From NCBI RefSeq assembly GCF_036669915.1, contig NC_089313.1:12852292-12916291 (forward strand): a DNA stretch of 64,000 bases, written 5' to 3'. The notes beneath the pieces are model-generated. The model ran no database searches and was not told the DNA's origin. It worked only from the letters and a program-made list of their open reading frames with translations. This stretch comes from Pocillopora verrucosa. Taxonomy: Eukaryota; Cnidaria; Anthozoa; Scleractinia; Pocilloporidae. The translations under genes were made by a program, and so were the position numbers. Shown here in pieces: positions 1-9,994 of the stretch. Position 1 is the stretch's first letter, and each line of letters opens with the position of its first letter.

Positions 1-1028
1 GGATTTTGATTATGTGTCGAGCTTGCAATGTAATCGGCAATATCTGAGTAATTCTTTGAGCTTTGCTGCTATCTCAAAAAATTCTTATCAAACTTAACAT
101 GCAGTCAAGTTATGTACAATATACTACTGAAATAATTAAACACATTGGAACAGATTCACATTTTCCTTGCTCTTTGACAATTTTAATGAATTTTTGTTTC
201 TTTTTCAATAATGAATACACTATCATAATAATATTCACCCCTTTTTTTGCCTAAAAAACTAGAATCTAAAGATTACAATGGTAGGATCCTTTCACGTGAA
301 TCGAAACAGAGAGAAAACCCTAGCTTTTCATGACGTACCGCCTTAACAGTTATCGTTTTTTCGGCAAATACTGCAAGATTTACATGAATAAAACAATCAC
401 GTCGCAAACATTAATCAGCCGTTCAACTGGAATTGGCGTGCAGTTTCATGTAACTCTACACAGATAAACCAGCATTATTCGTTTATAACAAGTAAACTGG
501 AGGACGAGCCATTAGAAAAGAAAATAGCCAACAGCAAAGGAAAAATGAAAGTGTTATTCATCTGAGCTCATGGAAAAACGACAAAAGCAACAACTACAAT
601 TTGTAAATGAAATCTTTGCGAATTTGATTGAAAATGACAATAACCAGTTTGCAGTTGACTCGTTGTTTTTCCAATGGCCTCTCTCTAAAAGTTCGAAACG
701 GGTCATTTTAATCTACATTTAATTAATTTTCATGTATTTAAGCAGACAAACCAAGCTAAGAAAATACTTCTCTTGGGATTACCGCGAGCAAGAGAAAAAA
801 GAATGGAACATTATTTTCTCTTGCGTGATGGAAAACCTATTGCACGAACTTATAACTAATAAAAATACAATGAACAAAATGGAATCCACTGACTCAAAGT
901 TCTACAATGTTCTTTTCACTGAGACTACGACGAAAAGCTCATTCGAGAAATGATTTGAAGATTAGGTAAAAACAATTTTTTAGAGGTAATTTGTAGTCTG
1001 ATTGTGATGGTAGATAAATGATCCACAT
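1..1028. repeat. 3' flank of TRIM unit 1 (segmental duplication)
   Basis: This stretch has no supported gene. It is related along its length to about 9130-9994 and 19890-20884, the regions just downstream of the other two TRIM genes. Shared landmarks are the 'tgtgtcgagcttgcaatg' start, the 'gacgagccattagaaaagaaa' stretch and the 'tgtagtctga...tgtgatggtagataaat' end before each stop codon. The short open frame at 732-953 lies in this shared noncoding flank and is not maintained in the other copies. The left end of the block is cut off by the window edge. Confidence 0.75.
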
Positions 1029-3287
1029 TTACACAAATATCTGAATGCGATTGTTCAAACAATCAGCTACAACTATCCTACCATCACTAAGAATTGCTGT
1101 AGATGTTGGAAACATGAACTCTCCTGGCCCACTCCCTTTTTTTCCAAACTTTGTTACAAACCTACCACTCAGTTCAAATACCTGAACTCTGTGATTGTCT
1201 CTGTCACAGACCATCAGGTGCCCTGCCTTGTTAACTGACAAAAAACCAGGTGAGTTTAACTCCCCGTCCATTTTCCCCTTATTTCCAAATTTGTACAAAA
1301 AGTTGCCATTTATATCAAACACTTTGATACAATGTTCACCAGCGTCTGACACTATTAGATATTTGTCATATTGAATACAGTGACAAGGACAAGTAAAACC
1401 CTCACCTTCACCTTCACCAAGTTTATACAAAAACTGGCCACTGGGAGAAAAGGTTTTTATAACTTTGTTGCCCCAATCGGCAACAATGATATTTTCACTC
1501 CTGTCGACAGATAAACCCAAAGGAGCCCTCAGCTGGTGATCAAGATTTCCTTCACCACCAAACTGGCTCAGGTACTCACCCTGATCATTAAACAATTGAA
1601 CTCGGTGGTTACTACTGTCTACTACTATACTGCGTTTATTTTTATCAAATGCTATCCCAGCAGGCCAATTTAACTCTCCCTGTTTATCACTCTTCCTACC
1701 AAAAGATCTTAAGTAAGTTCCATCACTACTGAATACCTGAACCCTGTGGTTATCAGTATCAGTCACTACAATGTCATCTCGTTCATTCACTGCCACTCCA
1801 TATGGACTGCATTGCATTCCAACGGACGAGCCTTTTTGTCCAAAAGATAACACGTGTCTGAACTGTCTGGGTTTCGGTTTAACAGGAAATGGACTACCAC
1901 GAATGTGTTCTTCATTTATTTTCACTGATACTTGGCATTTTCCTGTATCTTTGAGGAAATATCTGACTTTGTAGCTACCATCTTTCTCATCTTTGAGTCG
2001 CACTTCCGTCGCACAGTCATGGCCTTGCTGATTTTTTATTTCCACGTTTACACAGTCACGCTGATTGTAACATTGTTCTCCTTCGGCATTTCTTGTTGTT
2101 AATAGAAAGTTTAATTCAAGTCCAACTCTCGCCTCACTGATTCCTTTCCCTTCGGCGGTTGACTGATGAGCGCAAGTGTTTGTCACAAAAGTTTGAAATG
2201 AGCCGATGTTGTCAGAGTTAAGACTGTCAAGTAATGTTTTGTTTTCTTTGAAAAGGAATTGACGAAGACCTTCAAGGTCAGTCGCGGCTTGTTTTCCAAT
2301 ATCACTGACTTCCTCAGGTAAGACCGTATTCAGTGACTTATCTAACTGTGTAATCTCGGCATTTGTACATCGTTTTAAAAGTGTTTCCGTTTTTTCGACT
2401 GCTGTTTCAAGTAGTTTGACTTGACGCTGGACCTCGCGTTGTTGAGTTCGCACACATCCAAGGGATTCTCTAATTTGTTTATCAGCTTTGTTTAACATTT
2501 CCTTCTTCTTTGTTTCAATGAGTGAGATCATGTTCTCAGCAAACGTGTGGATGTCTCGTTTCACTGCATTGCCTCGCGCTTCAATTTGTTCACACTGTCT
2601 TTCAAGATCAGCGATTACGTTTTTCTTGTGTTCAATATTTTTCTTTTGTGTCTCGATCACAGACTTGACTTGTATCTTGCGTTCACTTGCTGCTTCTTCT
2701 AGAACAATCTTAGCGTGACCATCATGGATGGTTGCAACACACAAATTACAAATGGCAACGTCACAGTTGTTGCAAAAGAACTTGAGTTCTTCTTTTTCGT
2801 GATGCTTCTGTTGGCAAAATACCGGCCGCTTTAAGACGTCCTCGATGTCTTGATCTTCAAAATCTTTCAGGGCAAGAACTCGATGCTCTTTATTCGCTTT
2901 GATTAAGTTATGCGCAATGATACACTCGTCACACCAGAACGCACAGCACTGAAAACAGTACGAACTGTGTCTGCTACTTTTGTCGCAGTTTCCACATTTT
3001 ACTCCAGCAGTATGGCATTCTTTGATGGCCATCACATCTAGCAAACTGTTCATACGAAAGTTTGTTGGCAGATCTTTGAGTTTTCCACTGCTAGGAACTT
3101 GAACTTCCTTTCGGCATTCAGGGCATGGGAAGATGTCACAGCGGCCACTTGTTCGTAAAATCCCGTTTAAGCAGTGCAGACAGAAAGTGTGCAAACATGG
3201 CAGTATCTTTGGATCAGTAAATGTGGTCATACACACAGAACAGGATACTTCTTCATGAAGATTGTCAAGCAAGGTTTTTATATCCAT
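1029..3287 (-). CDS. TRIM-NHL E3 ubiquitin ligase (TRIM2/3/71-like), copy 1
   Basis: Single-exon gene of 752 codons. The start is the ATG at 3287 (MDIKTLL); the open frame continues a few codons upstream without another ATG. Domains in order: C3HC4 RING (about 16-58, CSVC...CPEC), B-box 1 (about 98-140), B-box 2 (about 158-196, CQQKHHEKEELKFFC), coiled coil (about 200-330), filamin/ABP280-type Ig domain (about 385-480, ending RGSPFPVKPKP) and six NHL repeats forming a beta-propeller (about 485-752, e.g. NHRVQVF). In this family the RING transfers ubiquitin and the NHL propeller binds protein or RNA targets. All zinc ligands I checked are present and no frame break is visible. It is first of three same-length tandem copies (others at 9995 and 20885). 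Whether it is closer to TRIM2/3 or TRIM71 cannot be decided by eye. Confidence 0.93.
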   Translation of the reverse strand: MDIKTLLDNLHEEVSCSVCMTTFTDPKILPCLHTFCLHCLNGILRTSGRCDIFPCPECRKEVQVPSSGKLKDLPTNFRMNSLLDVMAIKECHTAGVKCGNCDKSSRHSSYCFQCCAFWCDECIIAHNLIKANKEHRVLALKDFEDQDIEDVLKRPVFCQQKHHEKEELKFFCNNCDVAICNLCVATIHDGHAKIVLEEAASERKIQVKSVIETQKKNIEHKKNVIADLERQCEQIEARGNAVKRDIHTFAENMISLIETKKKEMLNKADKQIRESLGCVRTQQREVQRQVKLLETAVEKTETLLKRCTNAEITQLDKSLNTVLPEEVSDIGKQAATDLEGLRQFLFKENKTLLDSLNSDNIGSFQTFVTNTCAHQSTAEGKGISEARVGLELNFLLTTRNAEGEQCYNQRDCVNVEIKNQQGHDCATEVRLKDEKDGSYKVRYFLKDTGKCQVSVKINEEHIRGSPFPVKPKPRQFRHVLSFGQKGSSVGMQCSPYGVAVNERDDIVVTDTDNHRVQVFSSDGTYLRSFGRKSDKQGELNWPAGIAFDKNKRSIVVDSSNHRVQLFNDQGEYLSQFGGEGNLDHQLRAPLGLSVDRSENIIVADWGNKVIKTFSPSGQFLYKLGEGEGEGFTCPCHCIQYDKYLIVSDAGEHCIKVFDINGNFLYKFGNKGKMDGELNSPGFLSVNKAGHLMVCDRDNHRVQVFELSGRFVTKFGKKGSGPGEFMFPTSTAILSDGRIVVADCLNNRIQIFV

Positions 3288-4430
3288 GATTGAGTACAAC
3301 TGACTAAGGTAGAGATATTAACTTCAAGTCGCCCCAAGCGAAGCTTTTTGATATATTAATTATCATATTTATCGCATCAGTGATATCGACCAATCAAGGC
3401 AGGTTATACATGCTGTGGATGTCTGGGTTCTAAGAGTTGTTTACAGGTAGGTTATTTCTGAGAAAAGCTTGACCTGTAACGACCCCAAATTAAAGGATTA
3501 CGAAATTCAGACACGAAACATACTTCAGTAAAAAAACTAAATCTTTCATATCAATTTTCACCAAAAAACACTTCTTAGTCACGCTACTGTTTCTTTTTGC
3601 TTCAAAAACAGAATGACCAATATGAGCTCATAAACATGACCTGACTGTAGTAAACCCTTAAGGAGTGTGTCTTGGAGGAAAACTCCTAGATTATGAGGGG
3701 GTAAAAAGTTGAGGGTGACATCGCCTGCAGAGGGAAGGTGAATCAAATGGGAGCATGCGTATAAGAATTCAGTGGATGTAGAAAACACTGACGGGGAAGA
3801 AACCTTTTTCGAAACGAGGGAAAGATGGTGGGATGTTTCAGATCATAAACTCTGCGAGAAACCGCTTTTGTCGTCAGAATGAACATGCGACCTGGATTTC
3901 TGCGCGTAATGAAAAATTGGACCTCAAAAAGGCGCTCAGAAAAAGTGAAAGGATCCTCAATTGCTACTCTAAGGGGATTAACTGGCCGGTAAAATTGATG
4001 GAGTAAACCTGTCCACCTAATTAAAATTGTGGATGTAGTTTGGAGAGAAAAGTGGAATTGAGCGTCTGCGTGTTTGCCGTAATGGTAGAAACCCGCCACC
4101 TTTCAGTTGACTTTCTAGTTTTTCAAGATATGGCCGAGCATTTTGATTACGTGTCGAGCTTCGAAGAGTTCTTCTACCGAAGAGAATGTTTGTAAAATCG
4201 TGCCTCTGTAGAGAGTTTAAGATAATAAGGGAAAGAGGTACGATAAAGACGCGGTTTTTGTTGCGGGGTCTGAAAATCTCCTACACAAGTGGAAGAGAAA
4301 CGAAATCATTTTCCTCAGTTGCGAACGATAAATCGAAGCTTAAAGGAGTTTAGTTTAAAATTGAACGCAAACTGAACTTGCAACTTTCGATTATTGTTTT
4401 GAGATTTGTTGAGCGAATTCTGTTTTTAGA
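3288..4430. repeat. 5' flank of TRIM unit 1, with direct-repeat segment D
   Basis: Upstream flank of the first TRIM gene, related to 12254-13480 and 23144-24110. It probably contains the TRIM promoter, but I see no convincing core motif. From about 3660 to 4190 it also resembles, in direct orientation, the downstream flanks at about 8815-9190 and 19560-19930. Landmarks are 'ctagatt.tga', 'ggtgacatc', 'ggatttc.gcgcg' and 'atggccgagca.ttt.'. So each TRIM gene is bracketed by old direct repeats. Open frames at 3579-3788 and 3743-4099 are not preserved between copies. Confidence 0.6.
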
Positions 4431-4689
4431 GATCATCAAAGATTTTCAAAATTATTAATGAACTTATATCTTCTCTTTGACAACAGAGGGAAATAAATTA
4501 CCTTAAACACAGGGGTGAGTATACTGTTACAGTCACTGATAGTTAAAATGTTTTTACTTGAACCAGTTTTAAGAGCCCTTGCATCTTCCATTGAAAAGAA
4601 AAAGACGTGATAAGACCTGAATTTAATCAAAAGACTCGAGATGCCATTCAGACAGTACGTTAAGAGTCTATTTTAGGTGATTTGTTCAT

Positions 4690-5300
4690 CGCTGTTCCTT
4701 GTAAAGTCGGTTGCCATGGAAAGGTCTTGTTCAACCCGCTATTGGTTTGGTCAAAAATGCAAATACAAAGTTCAGTCAGTAAAGGTGCACTGAAAATCAC
4801 TACAGAAATCGAACGAGATAATACAAACGACCCAGGAATGAGGTCAGACTATAATCTCAAAACCAGCATTTAACGAATGGCACGACCCCTTGGGGTGTTA
4901 ATGTAGGAGTGATGACAGATAGCATATGTGATTTGGACAAATATCAGACGAGTCACATATGAGATTATTCTCCAGGCTGACAGACCTTTGACAACATTCT
5001 GTGCGATTAACTGATGACGTTAAATGAAACAAATTTTGACATTCAATCCTTCAGTGAACTGCTCCTGTCTGACTAATTAAAACACTCGTCAAAAGGGAAG
5101 ATGTTATTGAGAGCGAAAAGTAAACAACTACCTTATAAAGAGTGCGGGACAATTCTGATTCCTTTTACAATGGAGCACTCGGTAGTGACATTTCGCTTTC
5201 TTTGGAAAAAGTCAATGGAAAGATAACTGACAAGGATGCAAGAAATTAGTTACCAGTGAAAAGTGTCTTATTATGCATACGAAATCCTAGATTGTGAGAA
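4690..5300. repeat. Repeat R, copy 1
   Basis: Begins 'gctgttccttgtaaagtcgg' and contains 'ggggtgttaatgtaggagt', 'agacctttgacaacattctg' and 'ttcagtgaactgctcctg'. The same series occurs at 8290-8790 (left part missing) and at 18720-19560. Copy 1 has internal deletions relative to the other two. A peptide-like stretch (DILHDLKKV) is readable in copies 2 and 3 but not here. I do not recognise the element. It lies between TRIM unit 1 and the ULK kinase remnant. Confidence 0.65.
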
Positions 5301-5408
5301 GGATAAACGGTATATCTAAGCTAAGTCTGCAGTTTAGGTTAACTTCTTTCTAATTTATTGTTACAGTCACAACAAGATTTTAATTAGATAATCAATTTTA
5401 TTTAACTG

Positions 5409-5596
5409 TAATTAAGCCCTTCACTCCCAAGAGTGTTAGGTCAAAAATTTGAGAAGAAATCTTTGGATTTCAATGTGCAGAATCAACAAAAACAAAAAGT
5501 GAAACATTTGAAAGTTCACACACAATAGTTTTATCCAAATAAGTTACAACCACATAAAATCAAGGCAAAGCCTATCTCTGGGAGCAAAAGGGTTAA
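5409..5596. mobile_element. Small inverted-repeat element (MITE-like)
   Basis: About 190 bp bounded by imperfect terminal inverted repeats of about 22 bp: 'ttaagcccttcactcccaa' at the left and 'ctctgggagcaaaagggtta' at the right, the reverse complements agreeing at most positions. There is no coding capacity. Short length, TIRs and an AT-rich interior fit a non-autonomous DNA transposon. Confidence 0.6.
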
Positions 5597-5904
5597 ATAC
5601 CATATGTATCATCATCCAAAATTAAATGATTCATTTTAAGACTATTTTTAGACAGATAGTATTTATTGCAATAAATATAATTCAAAATATTGTATTTTAT
5701 GGAAAAGAAGTGACAGATTTTATTCACAATTTGTTTCAAACCAAAGTAAAGGATTGATTAGGACTATTTTATATGAATAGCTGTAATTGAGGATTAATAA
5801 TTTGCATGAAGTTTTCGAGAAAAGAAAAATAAATCAAATTTTATCCCAACCTTTCTACATATCAATGTTAATAAAGAATGAAAAATACTTTACAGGTAGA
5901 ATTA

Positions 5905-6065
5905 ATTCCTAGAAATTCCCAGGAATTTTTTAGATTTACAGCTTTTCAGGGAAAGTCATTGATGCTCTGAGTTGGAATTCATAGGAATTCCTAGGAATTC
6001 CCAGTCCAAATTTGTTGTGAAAATTCACACCTCTTATTCCTAGGAATTCTTGGGAAAAAATTTCT
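5905..6065. repeat. Fold-back palindromic repeat
   Basis: This stretch is built of repeated forms of 'cctaggaattc'. It contains a perfect 18-bp palindrome at 5984-6001 (ggaattcctaggaattcc). Outer arms 'tagaaattcccaggaattt' (about 5918) and 'ttcttgggaaaaaatttcta' (about 6046) are roughly inverted, so the whole block could fold back. No gene is present. Confidence 0.5.
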
Positions 6066-6136
6066 AGCAGTTCAAAAATCAATTTTGCAAGGGTATATTC
6101 ATACTATTAGTAAGATACATGTAAGTTTTTGCTTAC

Positions 6137-7878
6137 ATGCACGATGGGGAACTCTGCCAGTCAAGAAAGGATGAGCAAAGAATTCACCTGCAAACAGAAA
6201 AATAAGTTAATACTTATTTAATAATCAATCTGCCTTGATGGGTGCTTGATACACAAGTTAATGATGGCATATGGCAATCCTCAAAAAACCCCTCCTCTGA
6301 AAATAACCCTGTGAAAGCCTCCTGAATGCTACATTTCCTTGGAAAACAAATGTACATGTATTATGTGCCAAGAGTAAAGCTTTGTCTAACATAGCCTAGG
6401 AAACTTGATTTTCAGCGTAAAATGATACTGTTCTCTTCTCTCATCTGCGCTCAGTCTTGTTCTCAGATTATCACCTGAGCAGTAACTCATTTTTATAAAC
6501 TTAGAGTTACTGATTACACATGAATAAATGGAAAGATTTGTGGTTAAATTAGATGATGCCATCATTTTTAGAGAAAAATAAAACTTTCTCATACATGTTA
6601 GCCTCAATCTACCCTATACAATTCACCTTCAAATTGCCAGGAACAAGCTTTGTGTTTTTGTAACAGTAAATTTAACAAAGATGTAATAATTGTTTACCAA
6701 AATCCAGCCTCTCATGAGGGTTCCTTTTTAATAATCCAATAAGTAGGTCTTTCAAGTGGTTTGAAGTACCAGCTGGTATACTGAGGTTACCAAAAACAGT
6801 TGTTTACTATTCATGGATAAAATAAGACTCATCAATTGATAAAGCATGAAATAAATATGATATCTTCCACTAGTACGGTAATCAGATTGCATCTACCAAA
6901 CAATCAGGCACAGACTGAAGTACTTTTAGATCAAGAATTGAAAACTATTAGCATGTCATTTTGCCACTCACTTTGGAGAAACAGATTTTTCTCTTTTCAT
7001 AGAACTTCTTGACTGTTGGGGGCTACCTGGAAAATGACAAAATCAAGAAAATCATTGATTTTCATCTCATTTAACATTGAAAAAGTTTGTCACAATTGGC
7101 CTTTTAATGTCATGGTATGTAAGAGCACCTGAGAGGGGGCTTTACCAGTGAGACACTGATAACAATTGTCCCTACACTCCAGAGATCAGCTTTGGCATCA
7201 TATCCTTTGGACATTATAACTTCAGGAGCCTTGAATGACAAAAAAGGAAAATAAACTTGGTAAATGAATATATCAAAAGTGTGAAAGGGAATTGAAATTT
7301 CGAGCACATGTCATCAGTAATATTGAAAGGATATAATTCTTAGAACAAAAAATTGCTTTCAATACAGGGTTCTTCCCATAATTGCTGACTATGTAGTTTT
7401 TTATTTTTTTGAGTTCCTGCTTATTTGCAGATAATGACAAATTAGAAGAATTCTGCAGTCTAAAATGGCAGCAATATTATTTCAAATAAACCATTTTCAC
7501 TCGCAAATGAATAAAGGGGGTAAGTTTATAAAGAAACTGTGGTGTTGGTTAAGTGGGAGAGTATAGCAGGTAATTTAGTGTTAACAAATGAGTTGAAAAC
7601 GTAAATTGGCCACCATAAAGAGTAAAAAAGCTGACGTTTCGAGTGTTAGCCCTTCGTCAGAGCAATCGTTTTTGCTCACAGACTGTTTCACCACTACTTA
7701 TTTAGTGAAGGATGAAACTGTATTTCTAAATAGTTCCCAAAGAAACACAGTAGTAAAATTAATGCAACTCAGGAACTCAGAATATGTCAGACGTTTACAC
7801 AAACCATGTACATAGGGGATCCACATAAAGTAGCTGTCATTATTTCACCAGGGAGAAATCTTTCAAACCGAAAGTCAG
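6137..7878 (-). pseudogene. ULK1/2 kinase fragment, exons 8-12 only (broken copy)
   Basis: Exons and introns match the intact ULK gene at 34.1-36.0 kb: exon 8 copy 7805-7878, exon 9 copy 7129-7229, exon 10 copy 6972-7026, exon 11 copy 6698-6780, exon 12 copy 6137-6187. Similarity runs from about 6093 to about 8115 (to 36.02 kb in the intact gene) and stops before exon 7, so the HRD catalytic loop is absent. The DFG motif is changed to DFR and FAR to FER. Exon 9 lost 1 bp (101 against 102) in the VYQC codons. Exon 10 lost 4 bp (55 against 59). No start and no N-lobe remain. It is a dead partial duplicate, not a kinase. Confidence 0.9.
7507..7668. mobile_element. Repeat inserted in the intron of the ULK remnant
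   Basis: About 160 bp present here but absent at the matching place in the intact gene (about 35565-35575). It carries 'ggtgttggttaagtgggaga', 'aattggccacc' and the motif 'agctgacgtttcgagtgtta'. A related copy in the opposite orientation lies at about 32630-32770. Flanking 'ttttcactcgca' and 'tttttgctcaca' look like a worn target-site duplication, so insertion followed the segmental duplication. Confidence 0.6.
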
Positions 7879-8119
7879 CTTAAATAACTATAGAATAAGT
7901 AAAATTAATGGTACCACTACATTTATACAAAAAGTAGATACCTCAGACTTCTGCCATTGCCAGTCCCAAACCCAAATAAGAAAGGAAAATGAGGAGACTA
8001 GTAACTTTATGTTGTGAAAAGCATTTCGCCACAGAATACTGCAAAAATTTAAGAGAATTTAAGGCTTATCTCGGAGATAGTTCCTTATGAAGAAGATTGA
8101 CACTATGAGGTTAACGTTT

Positions 8120-8815
8120 GCGGTTGAATTGAGGCAAGATGAAGAGTAAATTTCACGACAGACACCTAGAGAGCCCTTATTGATGCTATTTACACCCAAT
8201 GAGATATGGAGAACAATAGCCTGTGTACAGCCGCCCCCTACCCTGCAAAAGAAAATCGGAAAGGGGCCCCCTACGCGATTTTCATTTGGAGGGTAATGAA
8301 TGACACGCCTTCTTGGGGTGTTAATGTAGGAGTAATGATAAATAGCAGACGTTACTTGGACAATTATTAGACGAGTCACATATAAGATTATATTCTCCTG
8401 GGTGACAGACCTTTGACAACATTCTGTGCGATTATCTGATGACGTTGACCAAAACAAATTTTCATATTCAATCCTTCAGTGAACTGCTCCTGACTGACTG
8501 GATAAAGCACTCGTCAAAAGGGGAGATGTTATTGAGAGCGAAAAGTGAACAAATGCCTTATAAAGAGTGCGGGACAATCCTGATTCCTTTTTACGGTGAG
8601 GTACTCGGTAGTGACATTTTGCATGATTTGAAAAAAGTCAGTGAGATGGTAACTGACAAGGATGTAAGAAATTTTATGTCAAACACCAAAAAAACCATAC
8701 CATGCCTTCAAACATTGTAATGTTTCTAACCACACACCCCGTGACTGAGGTTACCCGGTAGTTAATAGTAAATAAATAGGACTAATTATTGTCTTCTTAG
8801 GTATGAGAAATCCTC
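8120..8815. repeat. Junction sequence and repeat R, copy 2
   Basis: 8120-8290 is unmatched to the ULK gene and carries a 'tgtgtacagccgccccctac' stretch resembling a DNA-transposon end. From about 8290 to 8790 it matches repeat R (4876-5300 and 18900-19560). The R copy runs straight into the downstream flank of TRIM unit 2. The open frames at 8059-8457 and 8439-8720 fall in this repeat and are not credible genes. Confidence 0.55.
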
Positions 8816-9994
8816 AATTGTGAACAATACCGGCCACAGTTCGCGGTGACATCTGTCTAAGAACAAAAAGAGAATGTGGTAGTATTTATTTTATTGCGGA
8901 ACGGATTTTAACCTGATTAAAGTCGTGGATTTCGGCGCGCATCGACCGAGTTGATCTCAACAAAGCTTTCGGCAAAAAATTCAGGAAGCTGACCTTTCTG
9001 CTGATGTAATTCGGAGAAGAGTAAGAATTGGGCGTCGGTAAGTTTCTCCTATCGTCGCATCTTCTACCTGAAAATTCAAAGCGAGCGCCAGCTCCAAGCG
9101 AAAGTGGCTTGTTTATTCAACATATGGCCGAGCACTTTGCTTATGTGTCGAACTTGCAATGTGATCGGCAACATCTGAGTCATTCTTTTAACTTCGCTGC
9201 TACCTCAGAGAATTCTCATCAAACTCAACTCTCCACGGGTGTCAAAATTATGTACGGTATACTTCTGAATTAATTGAACACGCTGAAACAGATTCACATT
9301 TTCCTTGCTCTTTGAAACTTTTTATGAATTTTTGTTTCTTTTTCAATAATGAATACACCATCATAATAATTTTTCATCTCTTTTGTTTGCTTTCCCTAAC
9401 AAACTAGAATCTAAAGGTTACAATGGTAGCAATCTTACCGCAAACATTATTCAGTTCAACTGCACTTTGACTTGCAGCTTCGTTTAACTCTATACTAATA
9501 CACCAGCATTATTCGTTTACAACTAGTGAACGGAAGGACGAGCCATTAGAAAAGAAAATAGCCAACAACAATGGAAAAATGAAAGTGTTGTCCATCTGAG
9601 CTCACGGAAAAAACGAAAATTTGTGAATGAAATCTTGGCAAATTCGATTGAAAATGACAATAATCGGTTTACAATTGACTTATTATTTTTCTAATGGCCT
9701 CTTCCTAATTGTTCAAAACGTGTCATTTAAATCTACATTTAGATTGGGATTACCGTGAGATAGAGGAAAAAATGGCACATTATTTTCTCTTGCGTGGATG
9801 GAAAACCTTAAGCGCGAACTAATAACTATACAACGAACAAAGTTCTTTGAAAGTTCACTGACTCAAAGTTCTAAAATGTTCTTCTCACTGGGACTACAAC
9901 GACAAGCCTACCAAAATGATTTCAAGGCGAGGTAAAAACAATTTTTTAGAAGTAATTTGTAGTCTGAATGTGATGGTAGATAAATTTTCCGTAT
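8815..9994. repeat. 3' flank of TRIM unit 2
   Basis: Noncoding. About 8815-9190 is the direct-repeat segment D, shared with 19560-19930 and, more weakly, with the upstream flanks near 3660, 12640 and 23500. About 9130-9994 is the common TRIM downstream flank. Nothing else recognisable. Confidence 0.65.

Noticed and set aside
2488-2718. Plus-strand open frames inside TRIM genes (also 1771-1974, 10820-11068, 11436-11684, 21227-21529, 22326-22574)
   Set aside because: They are antisense shadows of the TRIM coiled-coil and other domains. They recur in all copies only because the opposite strand is conserved.
6137-7878. A second functional ULK-type kinase
   Set aside because: Lacks exons 1-7 including the catalytic loop, DFG is DFR, and two exons have frame-shifting deletions.
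8439-8720. Frame containing SDILHDLKKV in repeat R as a small gene
   Set aside because: Between R copies the substitutions are mostly amino-acid changing and copy 1 is deleted in this part, so no protein selection is visible.
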